The notes: a model not told the origin generated them from the letters alone. A DNA stretch of 64,000 bases from Promethearchaeota archaeon (GCA_016840165.1 JAEOSU010000080.1:62001-126000), one strand, 5' to 3'; counted from the first letter of the stretch, positions 1 through 10,007 are shown. Made by a program: numbers and translations.

Positions 1-198
1 TTGTTGCCAGAGTGGAAGGTCAAATCCAAGACGATGCATCTCAGCTAAATATTGCTCTTCTGTAAAAACTTGCGGAAGATGCGCGGTAACTGGATCGCCC
101 GGCATCATTCGTGATAATATAAATGTTATTAATAAAACCCCAAATAACACAGGAATCATAACAATTAATCTTCTAATTACGTATTTTATCATACTCAT
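1..198 (-). CDS. Oligopeptide/dipeptide ABC transporter permease, DppB/OppB type (N-terminus only)
   Basis: The first 66 residues are present; the gene runs off the left edge of the window. The protein opens with a basic stretch and a hydrophobic segment (about residues 10-29), followed by the SRMMPGDPV turn typical of DppB/OppB/GsiC permeases, in which the first membrane helix leads into a PGDP motif. The ATG at 198 is preceded by GTGAT at 204-208, five bases away. Such permeases form the membrane channel for peptides delivered by a family 5 binding protein, and one is encoded on the same strand at 1811-3550 with two unknown genes between them. The family call is firm; the substrate is unknown. 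Confidence 0.85.
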   Translation of the reverse strand, partial: MSMIKYVIRRLIVMIPVLFGVLLITFILSRMMPGDPVTAHLPQVFTEEQYLAEMHRLGFDLPLWQQ

Positions 199-253
199 TT
201 TTTATCACATCTCTTAAATATCATCCTAACATTCTTATTTATTTTGAAATTTA

Positions 254-718
254 TTAAATAGGCTCAACAATCTTTATTTTTTTCTTATATTCCTTATATT
301 TTTCTTTGAGCATAGAGGCAAATAGTGCAGTACCGAAGTTAATACCTAAAAGCACGAGAATTGTCAAATATCCCTCTAAACTCGCAAAGAACAAGGGTAT
401 TATTATGAGATTAAATCCATTAATAAACCATGACCACATCCAAGACATCCCAATAATTATGGGAACTAGCATTATACTATTTCTTATGCCATATTCAAAA
501 AATGCTTCTCTGAATACCACGAAAAAAACGATAGCAATAAGAATTATAATTGAAAAGTATGAGTTGGGATTAAAAAACACTTTATTTAAAAAAATTATAT
601 CCAAGCCAATCGTTTTTTCAAAAACGTTAGCAATGTAACCGAAAAAAACAAAATGTACGAGAAGAATTGCAACGATAAAATTACCTTGACGAGCTATTTC
701 TATTTTTATATTTTTCAT
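254..718 (-). CDS. Unknown four-helix membrane protein
   Basis: I do not recognise this 154-residue protein. It has four hydrophobic segments, at about residues 13-33, 49-68, 80-102 and 104-137, and a lysine-rich cytoplasmic tail (KEKYKEYKKKIK). The start lies five bases beyond the stop of the upstream gene (724-1599), so the two are probably co-transcribed and translationally coupled. It sits 55 bases upstream of the peptide permease. A role next to the peptide transporter is possible by position only. Confidence 0.6.
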   Translation of the reverse strand: MKNIKIEIARQGNFIVAILLVHFVFFGYIANVFEKTIGLDIIFLNKVFFNPNSYFSIIILIAIVFFVVFREAFFEYGIRNSIMLVPIIIGMSWMWSWFINGFNLIIIPLFFASLEGYLTILVLLGINFGTALFASMLKEKYKEYKKKIKIVEPI

Positions 719-723
719 AATAA

Positions 724-1599
724 TTACTTTATATTAATATCGTTTAAATTAATCGTGTTGGGAGCCAATTTCTTTACTTTAAATTTATCAATGATTGGTT
801 CTTTATTAATTATTCGATTCTTTATCCAGAGACTCATAGGCAATATCCTTTCTGGATGTTCTATGAGAATTTGTTTATTATAAGAAAAGCATTCAAATAG
901 ATCATCATAGATAAGGTAGGGTACAAAATACTTTTTCAGATGTTTATTTATAGAGAAATCAAATGTTTTAACTTTTATGATTTCTGGGTGGTATGTATTC
1001 TTTTTCTCTTTGTATAACTTGACATTTTCTTCAGAGTTATCTTTTTTAATAAAAAAAATGTTATCCTCGATTATATCTTGAGAATGCTTAATCATTTTCG
1101 TACAATATTCTAAAATCAGATTCAAATAATCATCATCTTCAATTTGAATACCTTTAGAGAGTATTTTGTTTGCAACTTTTAAAAATTCTGAAAGAATATA
1201 TGAAAAAGTTTCTTTTAAACTATAGATTTCTGCATTTAGAGATGTTGATTTTTCAAACCATTTGATTATTGTTGTTTCTTTAAGAGTGCGATTAGTCATT
1301 TCTTTATACTTACTTTTAGAATAAGAGATTAAATTATGTAATCCTATTGAAACGAATCTTTTCAAATCAATATTGAATTTATTATTCTCGGTATTAGCAT
1401 TCTCAATACTTATATCAGGTAAAATAAAGAAATTTGATTGTCCATTTGATAATTTATCTATCCTCATTGGAATTGGCATAATTGGTATTTTAAAATAATC
1501 ATTTGGTATTAAATCAAAAAAGAATCCAATAGGAGCCAAATCAGATTTGAATGTTTTTAATTTTATCTTATTAGGAAGAACGGAGGATCTTGAACTCAT
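724..1599 (-). CDS. Unknown soluble protein
   Basis: I do not recognise this 291-residue protein. It has no signal peptide or membrane helix. The middle (about residues 80-200) is predicted to be helical and charged; the ends are rich in I, P and K. It has no cysteine pairs, nucleotide-binding loops or other catalytic motif that I can name. An AAAGGATT stretch upstream of the ATG at 1599 could act as a ribosome-binding site. It is followed after five bases by the membrane protein at 254-718, which suggests a two-gene unit inserted between a peptide-binding protein and its likely permease. Confidence 0.55.
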   Translation of the reverse strand: MSSRSSVLPNKIKLKTFKSDLAPIGFFFDLIPNDYFKIPIMPIPMRIDKLSNGQSNFFILPDISIENANTENNKFNIDLKRFVSIGLHNLISYSKSKYKEMTNRTLKETTIIKWFEKSTSLNAEIYSLKETFSYILSEFLKVANKILSKGIQIEDDDYLNLILEYCTKMIKHSQDIIEDNIFFIKKDNSEENVKLYKEKKNTYHPEIIKVKTFDFSINKHLKKYFVPYLIYDDLFECFSYNKQILIEHPERILPMSLWIKNRIINKEPIIDKFKVKKLAPNTINLNDINIK

Positions 1600-1763
1600 T
1601 AATAATTAATCCTTTTAATAAACCAATTTTATTTCTATAAATTATTCGTAAATTATTAAATATTATGATTTGGCCTATGAGATTTTTTAAAGATCTAAAT
1701 ATTTTACTTTTATATTACAAAAACTGAAGTATAGAAACGCTATATATTATCTTGAAGTATTAT

Positions 1764-1786
1764 AAAAAAAATCAAAAAAAAAAAAA
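1764..1786 (-). terminator. Poly-T termination signal after the binding-protein gene
   Basis: On the minus strand, 25 bases past the stop of the solute-binding protein gene, there are two T runs (13 and 8 residues) separated by a GAT. Oligo-T runs are the usual intrinsic terminator of archaeal RNA polymerase. No hairpin is needed or evident. Confidence 0.5.
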
Positions 1787-1810
1787 TTAAATTAAATTTA
1801 TTGTGCTATT

Positions 1811-3550
1811 TTAAGCACTAAAATAGCACGGATAGAAGTAGTTGTAGCCCATTCCATTGCTTGGATAACCTTCTAACGTGAAGAACCAAGCGTCATGGTT
1901 TCTACCGACATAACCGAATGCCCAGGGCTGTAGGTCTTCCACAACATATTGTTGTAGATTCTTGTAGATCAGTTCTCGTGCTGTTTGGTCGGTTTCTTCA
2001 AGTCCAGCTAACATATAAGCTTCTAAGGTTGGATCATTAATCTGAGCCGAATTTGAAGACGAATAATTAGCCATTAATGAATTGACATAGTTGCTTGGAT
2101 CATTATAGTCTGGCATCCATCCAATAAACCATATTTGTAATGCATTCCATCCTCTTAATCCAGGATAGCCTTCGGCAGTTAAATCTCTGTTATACAGACG
2201 GTCAAGATATGGATCCCATTCTTGGCCAGCATCTTCCACATTAATTCCGATATAACTGAAATCATTTTCAAGTAATACTAACATATCTTCTCGGAATTTA
2301 TTTCCTAGATTATATGTGAAGTTTACCGTCAAGAAGGGGGTACCTGATTCGGCAACAGCAATCCATTCTGCATCTGTGGTAAAGCCTACTCCAAAGCCCA
2401 TTTGGGTCATAAAACTTCTTGCCTTAGTAAGGTTTAAGACTGGTACATCAAATGACCAATCGGCATATTGAATTCCTAATGGGATTGGTGACTTTAACCT
2501 TACTGCTTCGCCTTCCAAGAGCTCCTCGATCATATAATCATAATCAATTGCCCAGGACATCGCGCTTCTCCATGTTTTATTTATCATTAGATTATTGAAA
2601 CCTAAATATTGGGTTATAGTACCAGGTCCAGCCTCGTACAGATCAATATTAGGTTCGGCTCTCATAGTATCATAGTAAGAGGGATGAGGTGAGTCTAGAA
2701 TATTAACATCTCCGGCTAAAAGTGCATTATTTCGTGCATCCGAATCTTGAATAACGGAGAAGAATAACTCTTCTACTGCACCAGCGCCTCTCCAATAATC
2801 GTCATTTCGTACAAATTTGGCTTCTACTCCCGCAATATAATATTGGAATTTCCAAGGTCCGGTTCCTGAAACTGTCTCGGCAGTAGCTCCAGACATACCT
2901 TCACTGATGTAATCATCAGCTGGGGTAATACTTGGATCTAACATCATCGACGCAGTAAAGGTCATAAGAGGTAAGAACACACCATATGGTTTGTTCAATA
3001 CGAATTTGACGGTATACTCATCAATAATTTCTGTATGGTTTAAAACAGAAGTTCCATCAGGCCACTGATAGAGACATGTTATAATAGACTCACCATAGAC
3101 GGTGGATCCAAGACCAGATCCAGGTTGAGCACCGGTTAAGTTCGTCAGATAGAGTAACCTATCCATCGAGAATTTAACTGATGTGGCGTTAAAATGATAA
3201 CCAGTGTGAAAATCTACGTCTTGTTGAAGGGTTACCGTAAGGTTGGCACCACTCCAAGTACCAAAATCCATTGCTAGTCTTGGAATCATCGGTACATCTG
3301 GATGGCTTAAGTTATAGGCCCATAAGCCTTCCCAGACTTGATAGGCGTAATCGAATGAAGCACTATCCCACATATACTGTGGATCTGAATCAGCAGGACC
3401 GTACATTGTTCCAAATATGATATTGGAAGGAAATTCTGGTGGTAGTATTTGGAGACCTAATTGTACTCCAAAAATTATGTTTCCGACACCAGATGCAACT
3501 AAAGCAATAGCAAGGACTATAATTGCTACGTTCTTTTTTTCCATTTCCAT
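1811..3550 (-). CDS. Family 5 (peptide/nickel) ABC transporter solute-binding protein
   Basis: This 579-residue protein matches the SBP_bac_5 (DppA/OppA) fold. After an N-terminal hydrophobic anchor (about residues 7-30) it has the family's early GPADSDPQYMWDSASFDYAYQVWEGLW block, the 'vtltLqqdVdFHTGYHFNATSVKFSMDRL' type region, SGTGPWKF and a late WFIGWMPDYNDPSNY block. The anchor has no lipobox cysteine, so the protein is probably held in the membrane by an uncleaved helix, as in many archaeal binding proteins. The ATG at 3550 is preceded by GTGAT six bases away, which fixes the start. It should capture peptides or related solutes outside the cell for a DppBC permease such as the one at 1-198. 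Confidence 0.9.
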   Translation of the reverse strand: MEMEKKNVAIIVLAIALVASGVGNIIFGVQLGLQILPPEFPSNIIFGTMYGPADSDPQYMWDSASFDYAYQVWEGLWAYNLSHPDVPMIPRLAMDFGTWSGANLTVTLQQDVDFHTGYHFNATSVKFSMDRLLYLTNLTGAQPGSGLGSTVYGESIITCLYQWPDGTSVLNHTEIIDEYTVKFVLNKPYGVFLPLMTFTASMMLDPSITPADDYISEGMSGATAETVSGTGPWKFQYYIAGVEAKFVRNDDYWRGAGAVEELFFSVIQDSDARNNALLAGDVNILDSPHPSYYDTMRAEPNIDLYEAGPGTITQYLGFNNLMINKTWRSAMSWAIDYDYMIEELLEGEAVRLKSPIPLGIQYADWSFDVPVLNLTKARSFMTQMGFGVGFTTDAEWIAVAESGTPFLTVNFTYNLGNKFREDMLVLLENDFSYIGINVEDAGQEWDPYLDRLYNRDLTAEGYPGLRGWNALQIWFIGWMPDYNDPSNYVNSLMANYSSSNSAQINDPTLEAYMLAGLEETDQTARELIYKNLQQYVVEDLQPWAFGYVGRNHDAWFFTLEGYPSNGMGYNYFYPCYFSA

Positions 3551-3767
3551 ATTTTTATCACTTAATATTTGTTATAAATCGATTTATTTTTGCTTAAATT
3601 TTGCGTTAATTATTTTGTTAATTCAAAGGTTTATAAGTTTTACTTTTTTTAAAAGCAATGTTGTTTATATTATAAAATAAACAGATAAAGCACAGATAAG
3701 TTTATAAATTTACTTTGATTCTCCAGCCCAGAAAGATTCTATTGAAAAATTAGGAAATAGATTAAAT

Positions 3768-4961
3768 TTGACTATTATTATAAATAAAGAATTATTACTT
3801 GATTCGCCAATAATTAATCATATTCATGCTTTAGCTTTTGATCGATCAGCGGGAAGTACTGGAGAGACTAAAGCTATTAATTATATTCAAAAGGATTTAT
3901 TAGGTGAAAACATCAATTCTAAGGTTGAATATTTTTCCTGGAGTACCCCTATAAGGATATTAATGAGAACGGTATACTTGATGGCATTAGCATATTTACT
4001 TGTATTTAGATTATTCTTAATTATAGTGGCTTTTTATTTTGGAAAATATTTATTTCAAAAAACAAGGAGATATTCGTTCACACATCGTGAACAATCCAAA
4101 AATGTATTAGTGAAAATTCCAGCGACAAATAAAGAGTCTAAACCATCATTAATAATCTTTTCAGCCCATTATGATTCAATATCTTCACGAATTCCTCGTA
4201 GGATGCAGGTAATTCTCTCACTGATAATTAAATTAATAATCCTTCCATACATGGGCTTATCGATATTTATCTCAGTTTGGTTGGTTTTAAACATTTTTGC
4301 AATAACTGATTTCAATCTTTTATTATTTTATCTTATCACAATATGTTCAATAATCACTTTAAGTGTATTAGTTCCCGGTTTTTTGGTAATATTTTCATCT
4401 AACAAATCGACAGGTTCTATAGACAACGCAAGCGGTGTTTCTATTTTAATGGAATTGGTAAAGAAAGTTAGTGCCAATCCACTCAGAAATTACGATGTGT
4501 TATTCATATGGTTTGGTGCTGAAGAATGGGGATTAAAAGGTTCAAAAAAATTTGTTTCAAAATATAAAAATAAATTTATGAAGAGTTATGATCTTGACCA
4601 TTCAATTCTTATAAATATCGATATGGTCGGATCATATATTGGATTACTTGATAAATATGGAATTATTTCTAAAAATTCAATAAATAAGAATTTAAATCAA
4701 TTGATAGAGAATACAGCAAAAGAATTAAATTTGCCAATTGCAAGGTATGAAAAAAAAATAAAACCAAAAAGTGATTACATACCTTTCAAAAAACTTCAAA
4801 GTAAAACTAGTTTTCAAATAGCTTGTTTTCATTCTGATAAAGATTCTATATATATTCATTCAAAAAGCGATACTCCAGATAGATGTTCAAATGAAATTTT
4901 AAATAATTGTTTAAAGATATGCTATAGAACCATTGAGCATCTTGATGCTAGGAGATCGTGA
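3768..4961 (+). CDS. M28 zinc peptidase with membrane helices inside the catalytic domain
   Basis: This 397-residue protein carries the M28 (aminopeptidase Y/S family) metal ligands in order: HYD (H134, D136), SIDNASG (D219), AEEWG (E252/E253), NIDMVGS (D285) and a late IHSKSD histidine. GSTGE near residue 30 is also typical of the family. Unusually, one hydrophobic segment lies at residues 62-92, and 65 residues (146-209) between the HYD and DNASG motifs form two or three further membrane helices. The active site would therefore be assembled around a membrane-embedded hairpin. The start is TTG; no in-frame ATG lies before the first motif. It probably hydrolyses N-terminal residues of peptides at the membrane. 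The neighbouring peptide-uptake genes fit that role, but the substrate is inferred. Confidence 0.85.
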   Translation: MTIIINKELLLDSPIINHIHALAFDRSAGSTGETKAINYIQKDLLGENINSKVEYFSWSTPIRILMRTVYLMALAYLLVFRLFLIIVAFYFGKYLFQKTRRYSFTHREQSKNVLVKIPATNKESKPSLIIFSAHYDSISSRIPRRMQVILSLIIKLIILPYMGLSIFISVWLVLNIFAITDFNLLLFYLITICSIITLSVLVPGFLVIFSSNKSTGSIDNASGVSILMELVKKVSANPLRNYDVLFIWFGAEEWGLKGSKKFVSKYKNKFMKSYDLDHSILINIDMVGSYIGLLDKYGIISKNSINKNLNQLIENTAKELNLPIARYEKKIKPKSDYIPFKKLQSKTSFQIACFHSDKDSIYIHSKSDTPDRCSNEILNNCLKICYRTIEHLDARRS

Positions 4962-5004
4962 TTTTTTAGAAGATATATATTATTTTTCCTCATTTAAATG
5001 AAGA

Positions 5005-5925
5005 TTAAATAATAAAAAGATCAAAATAAAACGACCAAAAGAGTATTATAATTAGGCATGCTCCTGCGATTATTATTCCTTTATCAAAAAAGGCTTTTTC
5101 CGTTCTTCGCGCAATCTCGGGTTTTGATGAGGTTAGATACATATATCGCATGATTATATATAATGAGATTGGAATCGTAAATATCGCAATATATTCATAT
5201 AAATTTACCGTTTCTGGTTCGAGTAGTTTAAATTTTAGGATTAAATACAAGGCATAGGTCATAAATAGAGAGGTTGCGATAATAGTGTGAAATTGATCGA
5301 GAAGTTTAAGAGAATATTGACCATAGATTCTCTTATGTTCGACAGCCTTGTCTTTTCCGAGGTAGATTAGATCTCCTCTTCTTTTAGCGATACTTAAAAA
5401 CATGGCAATCTCGAATATAGCTAAAAATAACCAGGCTGACACATATTCATTGATTAAAGCACAACCTGCTAAAGCTCTCCATAGATATCCACTTGATAGG
5501 ACAAGAATGTCAATAAACGCATAGAATTTAAATACTAGATTATAAACTTGACCGGTTATGATAATCGCAATAAGCATGAAGGCATACATTAAATTTGGAA
5601 CAAAAAGAACTAATCCTAAAATCATAATCAGAGCCAATAGGATCAATATTAAAATAGCTGTGAATTTAGAAACATCTCCAGAGGCAAGTGGTTTTTTTCT
5701 AATTTTTTCTGAATGAATCTTGTCATTTTCGATATCTCGCAGATCATTAACAATATAATTGAATGAAGATGAACAGCATAGCAAGATAAAACCAATTAAG
5801 AGAGAAAAATACAGAGTAAAGTCAAATAATCTTTCACTAAAAAAAATACCTACAAAAATTAACCCATTTTTGTAATATTGCCTAATTCTTAATAGATGCA
5901 AAATATTTCTTAACTTGCTTGCCAT
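5005..5925 (-). CDS. UbiA-superfamily prenyltransferase, DPPR-synthase-like
   Basis: This 306-residue integral membrane protein has about eight hydrophobic segments. The first Asp-rich motif is at residues 60-68 (N60, D61, D64, D68), followed by HSEKIRKKPLASG. This is the arrangement of decaprenyl-phosphate phosphoribosyltransferases (DPPR synthase, Rv3806c type), including the RQYYKNGLIF N-terminus that resembles R-QW-KN-L in that family. Such enzymes attach 5-phosphoribose to a polyprenyl phosphate, which would give a lipid-linked pentose donor for surface glycans. It is the last gene of a minus-strand run after the M48 protease (27-base gap) and the GlcNAc-1-P transferase. A different UbiA substrate cannot be excluded. 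Confidence 0.8.
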   Translation of the reverse strand: MASKLRNILHLLRIRQYYKNGLIFVGIFFSERLFDFTLYFSLLIGFILLCCSSSFNYIVNDLRDIENDKIHSEKIRKKPLASGDVSKFTAILILILLALIMILGLVLFVPNLMYAFMLIAIIITGQVYNLVFKFYAFIDILVLSSGYLWRALAGCALINEYVSAWLFLAIFEIAMFLSIAKRRGDLIYLGKDKAVEHKRIYGQYSLKLLDQFHTIIATSLFMTYALYLILKFKLLEPETVNLYEYIAIFTIPISLYIIMRYMYLTSSKPEIARRTEKAFFDKGIIIAGACLIIILFWSFYFDLFII

Positions 5926-5952
5926 AATAACTTGTTTAAAAGGACATCGAAA

Positions 5953-8484
5953 TTAAACTTTATTAAGGTACATAATCTTCTGGGGCTTTATTCTTTTTTG
6001 AATTATATATCCAATTTTACTGAATAGGCTTGTCTCACGCTTCTTCTGAATTAAGGCAGTTTTGTAATCAAAAGCGATTGCCTCAATAGACTTATACGGG
6101 ATCTCTATAAATTGACCAAAAATATTTTTAACCTTTAAAAAAGCATTATTGTGGTTTTTTACCATTTTAGACGCCTCAGTTTTCAAGGAACTTATGTAAC
6201 CGATTTCAAAGTTGTTTACCGGTTTTTTAAGAAATATTTGAACCCTACATTGTTTTTTAATCAACCAATTTATCATATTAATTTCTGAATCCCTAAAGAT
6301 TCTATCTTTTCCAATGACTATAGAGATGTTCCTTGGCCTAATTATAATATCACTAAGCTTTAAAGATAATGGAGGATTTTCCTCATTAAGTTCCTTATTT
6401 TTCAGTTTTATTTCGATATCATCGTAGTTTTCGTTAATAATTATTCCAGAACAGTAAACAATCTTGATTTTTCCTTTTTCTTTAAAAAATAACTCATTAT
6501 CTTTGTAATCATTTAAAATGTGGACTGAATGTGGCAAGTTCGTATCTTTTATTTTCTTTTTGATGATAGAGTTATCTTTTTTGGCAAAAATATATTTTGC
6601 ATGATTATAGCCCTCATTCAATTCTATATCTTTTAATATAAGAGGAGTTTTATTATCAAGAAAGTATAGGCCATTGATAAGGACTCGAGTTGTTTGATAA
6701 AGTGATGCATTTAGTTTCAATTCTCTTTTATTTTTATTATCATAGACACTTAATAAATCGATTTCACATATATTATTATTAAAAGATACATCCTTCAAAG
6801 TTCCGAAAATAATCTCATTAGTGAGTTTATTTCTAAATAGGAAATCCTTGTTTAGATCAAATTCAAATAAATCCTTTCGATTAAGATTATTGATGTACTC
6901 AGATATTTTTTCGATATTAAAAAATTGAGAGAATTTTTGAGTAGCTATTTGATTAAATATATTTCTTTCTGATTCGAATTTGATACCATATTTTCTAATT
7001 TTTGATTTTTTTAGACAGATTAAAGGTAATAAAGCTTCCTTTGAGGAACTTAGATTCTCTCCTAAAATAGCGACCACTCTGTAGTATGTGGGGGGATGAG
7101 AATTCAAAAAATTACTAAGAAGAGAACTACGTGATGGTTTTACTAATGAAGAGTGTATATATTCTGCAGTTTCTATATAGTTTAAGATTTGATGTTCTTT
7201 ATTTATCTTTTCATCACACAATAACATCGTATTTAAGCCAATTTGTCGCCCTGTTGCATAAAAACTCTCTAAATTATAGAGTGCTTTGACTAATTCTTTC
7301 CCATAACCCCTTTTTTTCGCATACTGGTCCGCATTTCCTTCTAAAAATCTTACAAAAATATATATCAAAATATAAATCGCAATATTAACAATAATAAAAC
7401 CGAAAAAGGGAATTTGGGGGTTTCCAAAGGTATAATCATAGAAGGTTGCAGGAAAACCCAACAACATCCTAATTATCAAATCAACACAAGTAATTGTGGT
7501 TAATATTAAGGTATGATTTTTCTTGGAATGAGCAAATTCGTGAGCCACAATTCCTTTAAGCTCATCTTTAGGAATTTGGGATTCATTCTCGGCAATTATA
7601 GCGATTCTTCTATCTAAAAACGATCCATATGCCATAGCATTTAAAATAGGATATTTTCCTATTCCTATTTTTACATTTTTTTTAATTCCCATATGATTTT
7701 TAACTGAATTTATTAAAGAAATTAAATTTTCATCCTTTATTGCCTTAATCCCTAGTAGTTTATCCAAAATTGGTCCTGAAGCAAAATATATTAGCCAATT
7801 CACTATAATCAAAACAAAATAGATGTTAAAAAATAAATCGAGTAGATTAAAATTAGAAAAATCGAGAGGCTTTTGATTGATGAAGTTCAAGGGGGTATAT
7901 TGGTTGATAAATACAACTGCTAGCCATGCTATTATATAAAGTAAGAGAGTCAAATATTCCGGTGACATAAACCTCCAAATAACTATATATCTTCGTCCAA
8001 ATAAGATAAATCCTAAACCTAAAATCACCCAAAAAGAGAATGAGAATGATGTATTAAAGATAAAAGGATTTTGGAGGTAAGAAGATATAATACCAGAAAT
8101 AAAAATTAGATTATAGGTAACTAAAGAGATAATTAATAGTTTATTTAGAACTGGATAATCTTTAAGTTCAAAAATTCCAAACCATAAATATATAGAAAAT
8201 CCTCCAATTAATGAAGTAAATATATCTTTTGTGAAAAAAAAGATTAGAAAGAAAAAGAAAAGGATTGCTACTAAATCACTCATTTCACTTCTTCTTCCCT
8301 GTTTTGACCAACGAAAAATTTCTTCTAGAAAAATAAAATATATAATGAACATTGCGAAAAATGTCCAATCTTGGATAAGAGCTAAAATGTTAGTTAATAA
8401 AAAAAAAATGAATAATGTTGTGAAAAATGAAAAACTTAAAACTAAAAAGATGATGAGTATGATGTATCTACTTATTTTTCTCAA
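5953..8484 (-). CDS. Large membrane M48-family metalloprotease with unknown C-terminal region
   Basis: This 843-residue protein has seven or more membrane helices in residues 5-245, then the M48 active site HEFAH at 315-319, two more helices (about 331-345 and 362-380) and the third zinc ligand in EGNAD (E382). This is the HtpX/Ste24-type order. About 400 residues follow with no family I can name; they are rich in I, K and N and appear to form beta/alpha cytoplasmic domains. Typical HtpX proteins have about 290 residues, so most of this protein is extra. The start is TTG. It lies between the Alg7-type transferase (67-base gap) and the UbiA-type enzyme. Quality control of membrane proteins is the likely role (inference). 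Confidence 0.8.
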   Translation of the reverse strand: MRKISRYIILIIFLVLSFSFFTTLFIFFLLTNILALIQDWTFFAMFIIYFIFLEEIFRWSKQGRRSEMSDLVAILFFFFLIFFFTKDIFTSLIGGFSIYLWFGIFELKDYPVLNKLLIISLVTYNLIFISGIISSYLQNPFIFNTSFSFSFWVILGLGFILFGRRYIVIWRFMSPEYLTLLLYIIAWLAVVFINQYTPLNFINQKPLDFSNFNLLDLFFNIYFVLIIVNWLIYFASGPILDKLLGIKAIKDENLISLINSVKNHMGIKKNVKIGIGKYPILNAMAYGSFLDRRIAIIAENESQIPKDELKGIVAHEFAHSKKNHTLILTTITCVDLIIRMLLGFPATFYDYTFGNPQIPFFGFIIVNIAIYILIYIFVRFLEGNADQYAKKRGYGKELVKALYNLESFYATGRQIGLNTMLLCDEKINKEHQILNYIETAEYIHSSLVKPSRSSLLSNFLNSHPPTYYRVVAILGENLSSSKEALLPLICLKKSKIRKYGIKFESERNIFNQIATQKFSQFFNIEKISEYINNLNRKDLFEFDLNKDFLFRNKLTNEIIFGTLKDVSFNNNICEIDLLSVYDNKNKRELKLNASLYQTTRVLINGLYFLDNKTPLILKDIELNEGYNHAKYIFAKKDNSIIKKKIKDTNLPHSVHILNDYKDNELFFKEKGKIKIVYCSGIIINENYDDIEIKLKNKELNEENPPLSLKLSDIIIRPRNISIVIGKDRIFRDSEINMINWLIKKQCRVQIFLKKPVNNFEIGYISSLKTEASKMVKNHNNAFLKVKNIFGQFIEIPYKSIEAIAFDYKTALIQKKRETSLFSKIGYIIQKRIKPQKIMYLNKV

Positions 8485-8551
8485 ATAAAAGACCAGATAA
8501 ATTTAAAATATATTCAAATCAATTTATTAAAGTATCGAGAAAATTTTAATT

Positions 8552-9913
8552 TTAATTTTTCAATTTCATAGCATTAATTTCCTTCCAAAAATATCGAATT
8601 GTTAAGTAATACCAAATCAGTAAAACAGGAATTACAAGGAGAAAAGATATTACTAGATTAGTAGGAATAATTACCCCAAAGAGGTTAAAATTTAAAAAAT
8701 CAATTGGCATGATTACTAAATCTATAAAAAATAATAAAAGGCATAAGGCAGCTAAAAGAATTATCATTAATATGACAACTCCTCGAATTTGAGGATATTT
8801 TAGCAGTAAGATGATGGTGAAAATTCCAAAAACTGTAGTTACTATCAAAATTATATATATATTGATAATTCCTATGCTCCATGACATCAAAAACGTAGCA
8901 ATTATCGAAAAAAACCCGCATATAATTGAAATAATATAGAGATTATTAACCAGATGATTTTCCTTTAACGGCCCTCTTGCTAGGATTAACCGTGGTAAAG
9001 TAAGTGGTGCCTTTCTATGATCGGATGCCTTAATAGTATCATCTTTTAACAATATGATATCACTTTCTTTATCTTGGATATCTGAACTTTCGAAAAAACC
9101 TTTAAGCGAATAGAGAACGTAAAAACTATTAAAAACGTGAATTAAAACCGCGCAAAAAACAGCTGCTTCGAGTGAGGCAAATAAAGCGATACATGCTAAA
9201 ATGGATCCCATTGCTAGTGTTCCAACATCACCTGGAAAAATCTTTGCAGGATATTTATTGAATATAAAGAAGGGAGCTATTACACTAATAGCACCTATGG
9301 TAAATATTATTGCCTCAGCAGAATTCCAAAGCAAACCACAAATGAATAAAAATATCAAAGCAATAAGACATGAACCCGAACCCTCACCATTATAGCCTTC
9401 TAACATGTTTACAGTATTCGCAAAAATAGCTATAATTAGTGGAACTAATAGTGGATAAATTACAGTTAATCGTAACTGACCTAAAAATGGTATAACCGGG
9501 GATTCAATTTCTATAAATCTATAAAAATTTGCTATGAAAATTATCACTCCCGTAAGAAGGGTTAACATAATCTTATAACGGGAACGTAAACGAATTCTAT
9601 CATCAATAAACCCTATAATTCCTGATACAATGACAGTTAAACAAAAAATTAAGATCTCATTGAAGAACTCCGGAAAAAAAATCATAAGAAAGATTGACAC
9701 AATAGAGAAGCCAAAAACGATACTAATTCCTCCAGATTCAGCAACTTCTGGCTTTGAGTTTTTATGGATGTCATAACCAATAAAATTTTTCTTTTTCATG
9801 AATCTTATTATAAATGGTATCAAAAAGTAAGTTATTATAAATCCGATGAAAAATATTATACCTAAGTTTAAAATTTCTATAAAGCCCCAGTTTAATTCAT
9901 CTAATCGAACCAT
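8552..9913 (-). CDS. aglH: UDP-GlcNAc:polyprenyl-phosphate GlcNAc-1-phosphate transferase (Alg7/AglH type)
   Basis: This 453-residue multi-spanning protein of the GT4/MraY-WecA-GPT superfamily should start N-glycan assembly by transferring a sugar-1-phosphate from UDP-sugar to dolichyl phosphate. Diagnostic motifs are ESGGI near residue 60, the DD pair at 104-105 before RIRLR, NMLEGYNG at 169-176 and FPGDVG at 226-231. NMLEGYNG and the GDVG form are the eukaryal/archaeal (GPT) variants rather than bacterial MraY. About ten membrane helices are visible. It is downstream of tRNA-Gln, the Trm112-like protein and the ribophorin I-like protein on the same strand, which supports a glycosylation role. 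Which sugar is used cannot be read from sequence. Confidence 0.88.
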   Translation of the reverse strand: MVRLDELNWGFIEILNLGIIFFIGFIITYFLIPFIIRFMKKKNFIGYDIHKNSKPEVAESGGISIVFGFSIVSIFLMIFFPEFFNEILIFCLTVIVSGIIGFIDDRIRLRSRYKIMLTLLTGVIIFIANFYRFIEIESPVIPFLGQLRLTVIYPLLVPLIIAIFANTVNMLEGYNGEGSGSCLIALIFLFICGLLWNSAEAIIFTIGAISVIAPFFIFNKYPAKIFPGDVGTLAMGSILACIALFASLEAAVFCAVLIHVFNSFYVLYSLKGFFESSDIQDKESDIILLKDDTIKASDHRKAPLTLPRLILARGPLKENHLVNNLYIISIICGFFSIIATFLMSWSIGIINIYIILIVTTVFGIFTIILLLKYPQIRGVVILMIILLAALCLLLFFIDLVIMPIDFLNFNLFGVIIPTNLVISFLLVIPVLLIWYYLTIRYFWKEINAMKLKN

Positions 9914-10007
9914 TTTTATTTATCCATTTAGAAATTTAAAGTAACAATAAAGAGAAGAATATTTGTTGTTATTAAATATTTTTTCTTCGATAGAAAAGTG
10001 AATAAAT

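Noticed and set aside
306..638. Plus-strand 110-codon frame opposite the membrane protein gene
   Set aside because: It is the antisense shadow of a hydrophobic gene. It has no ribosome-binding site or sensible protein features.
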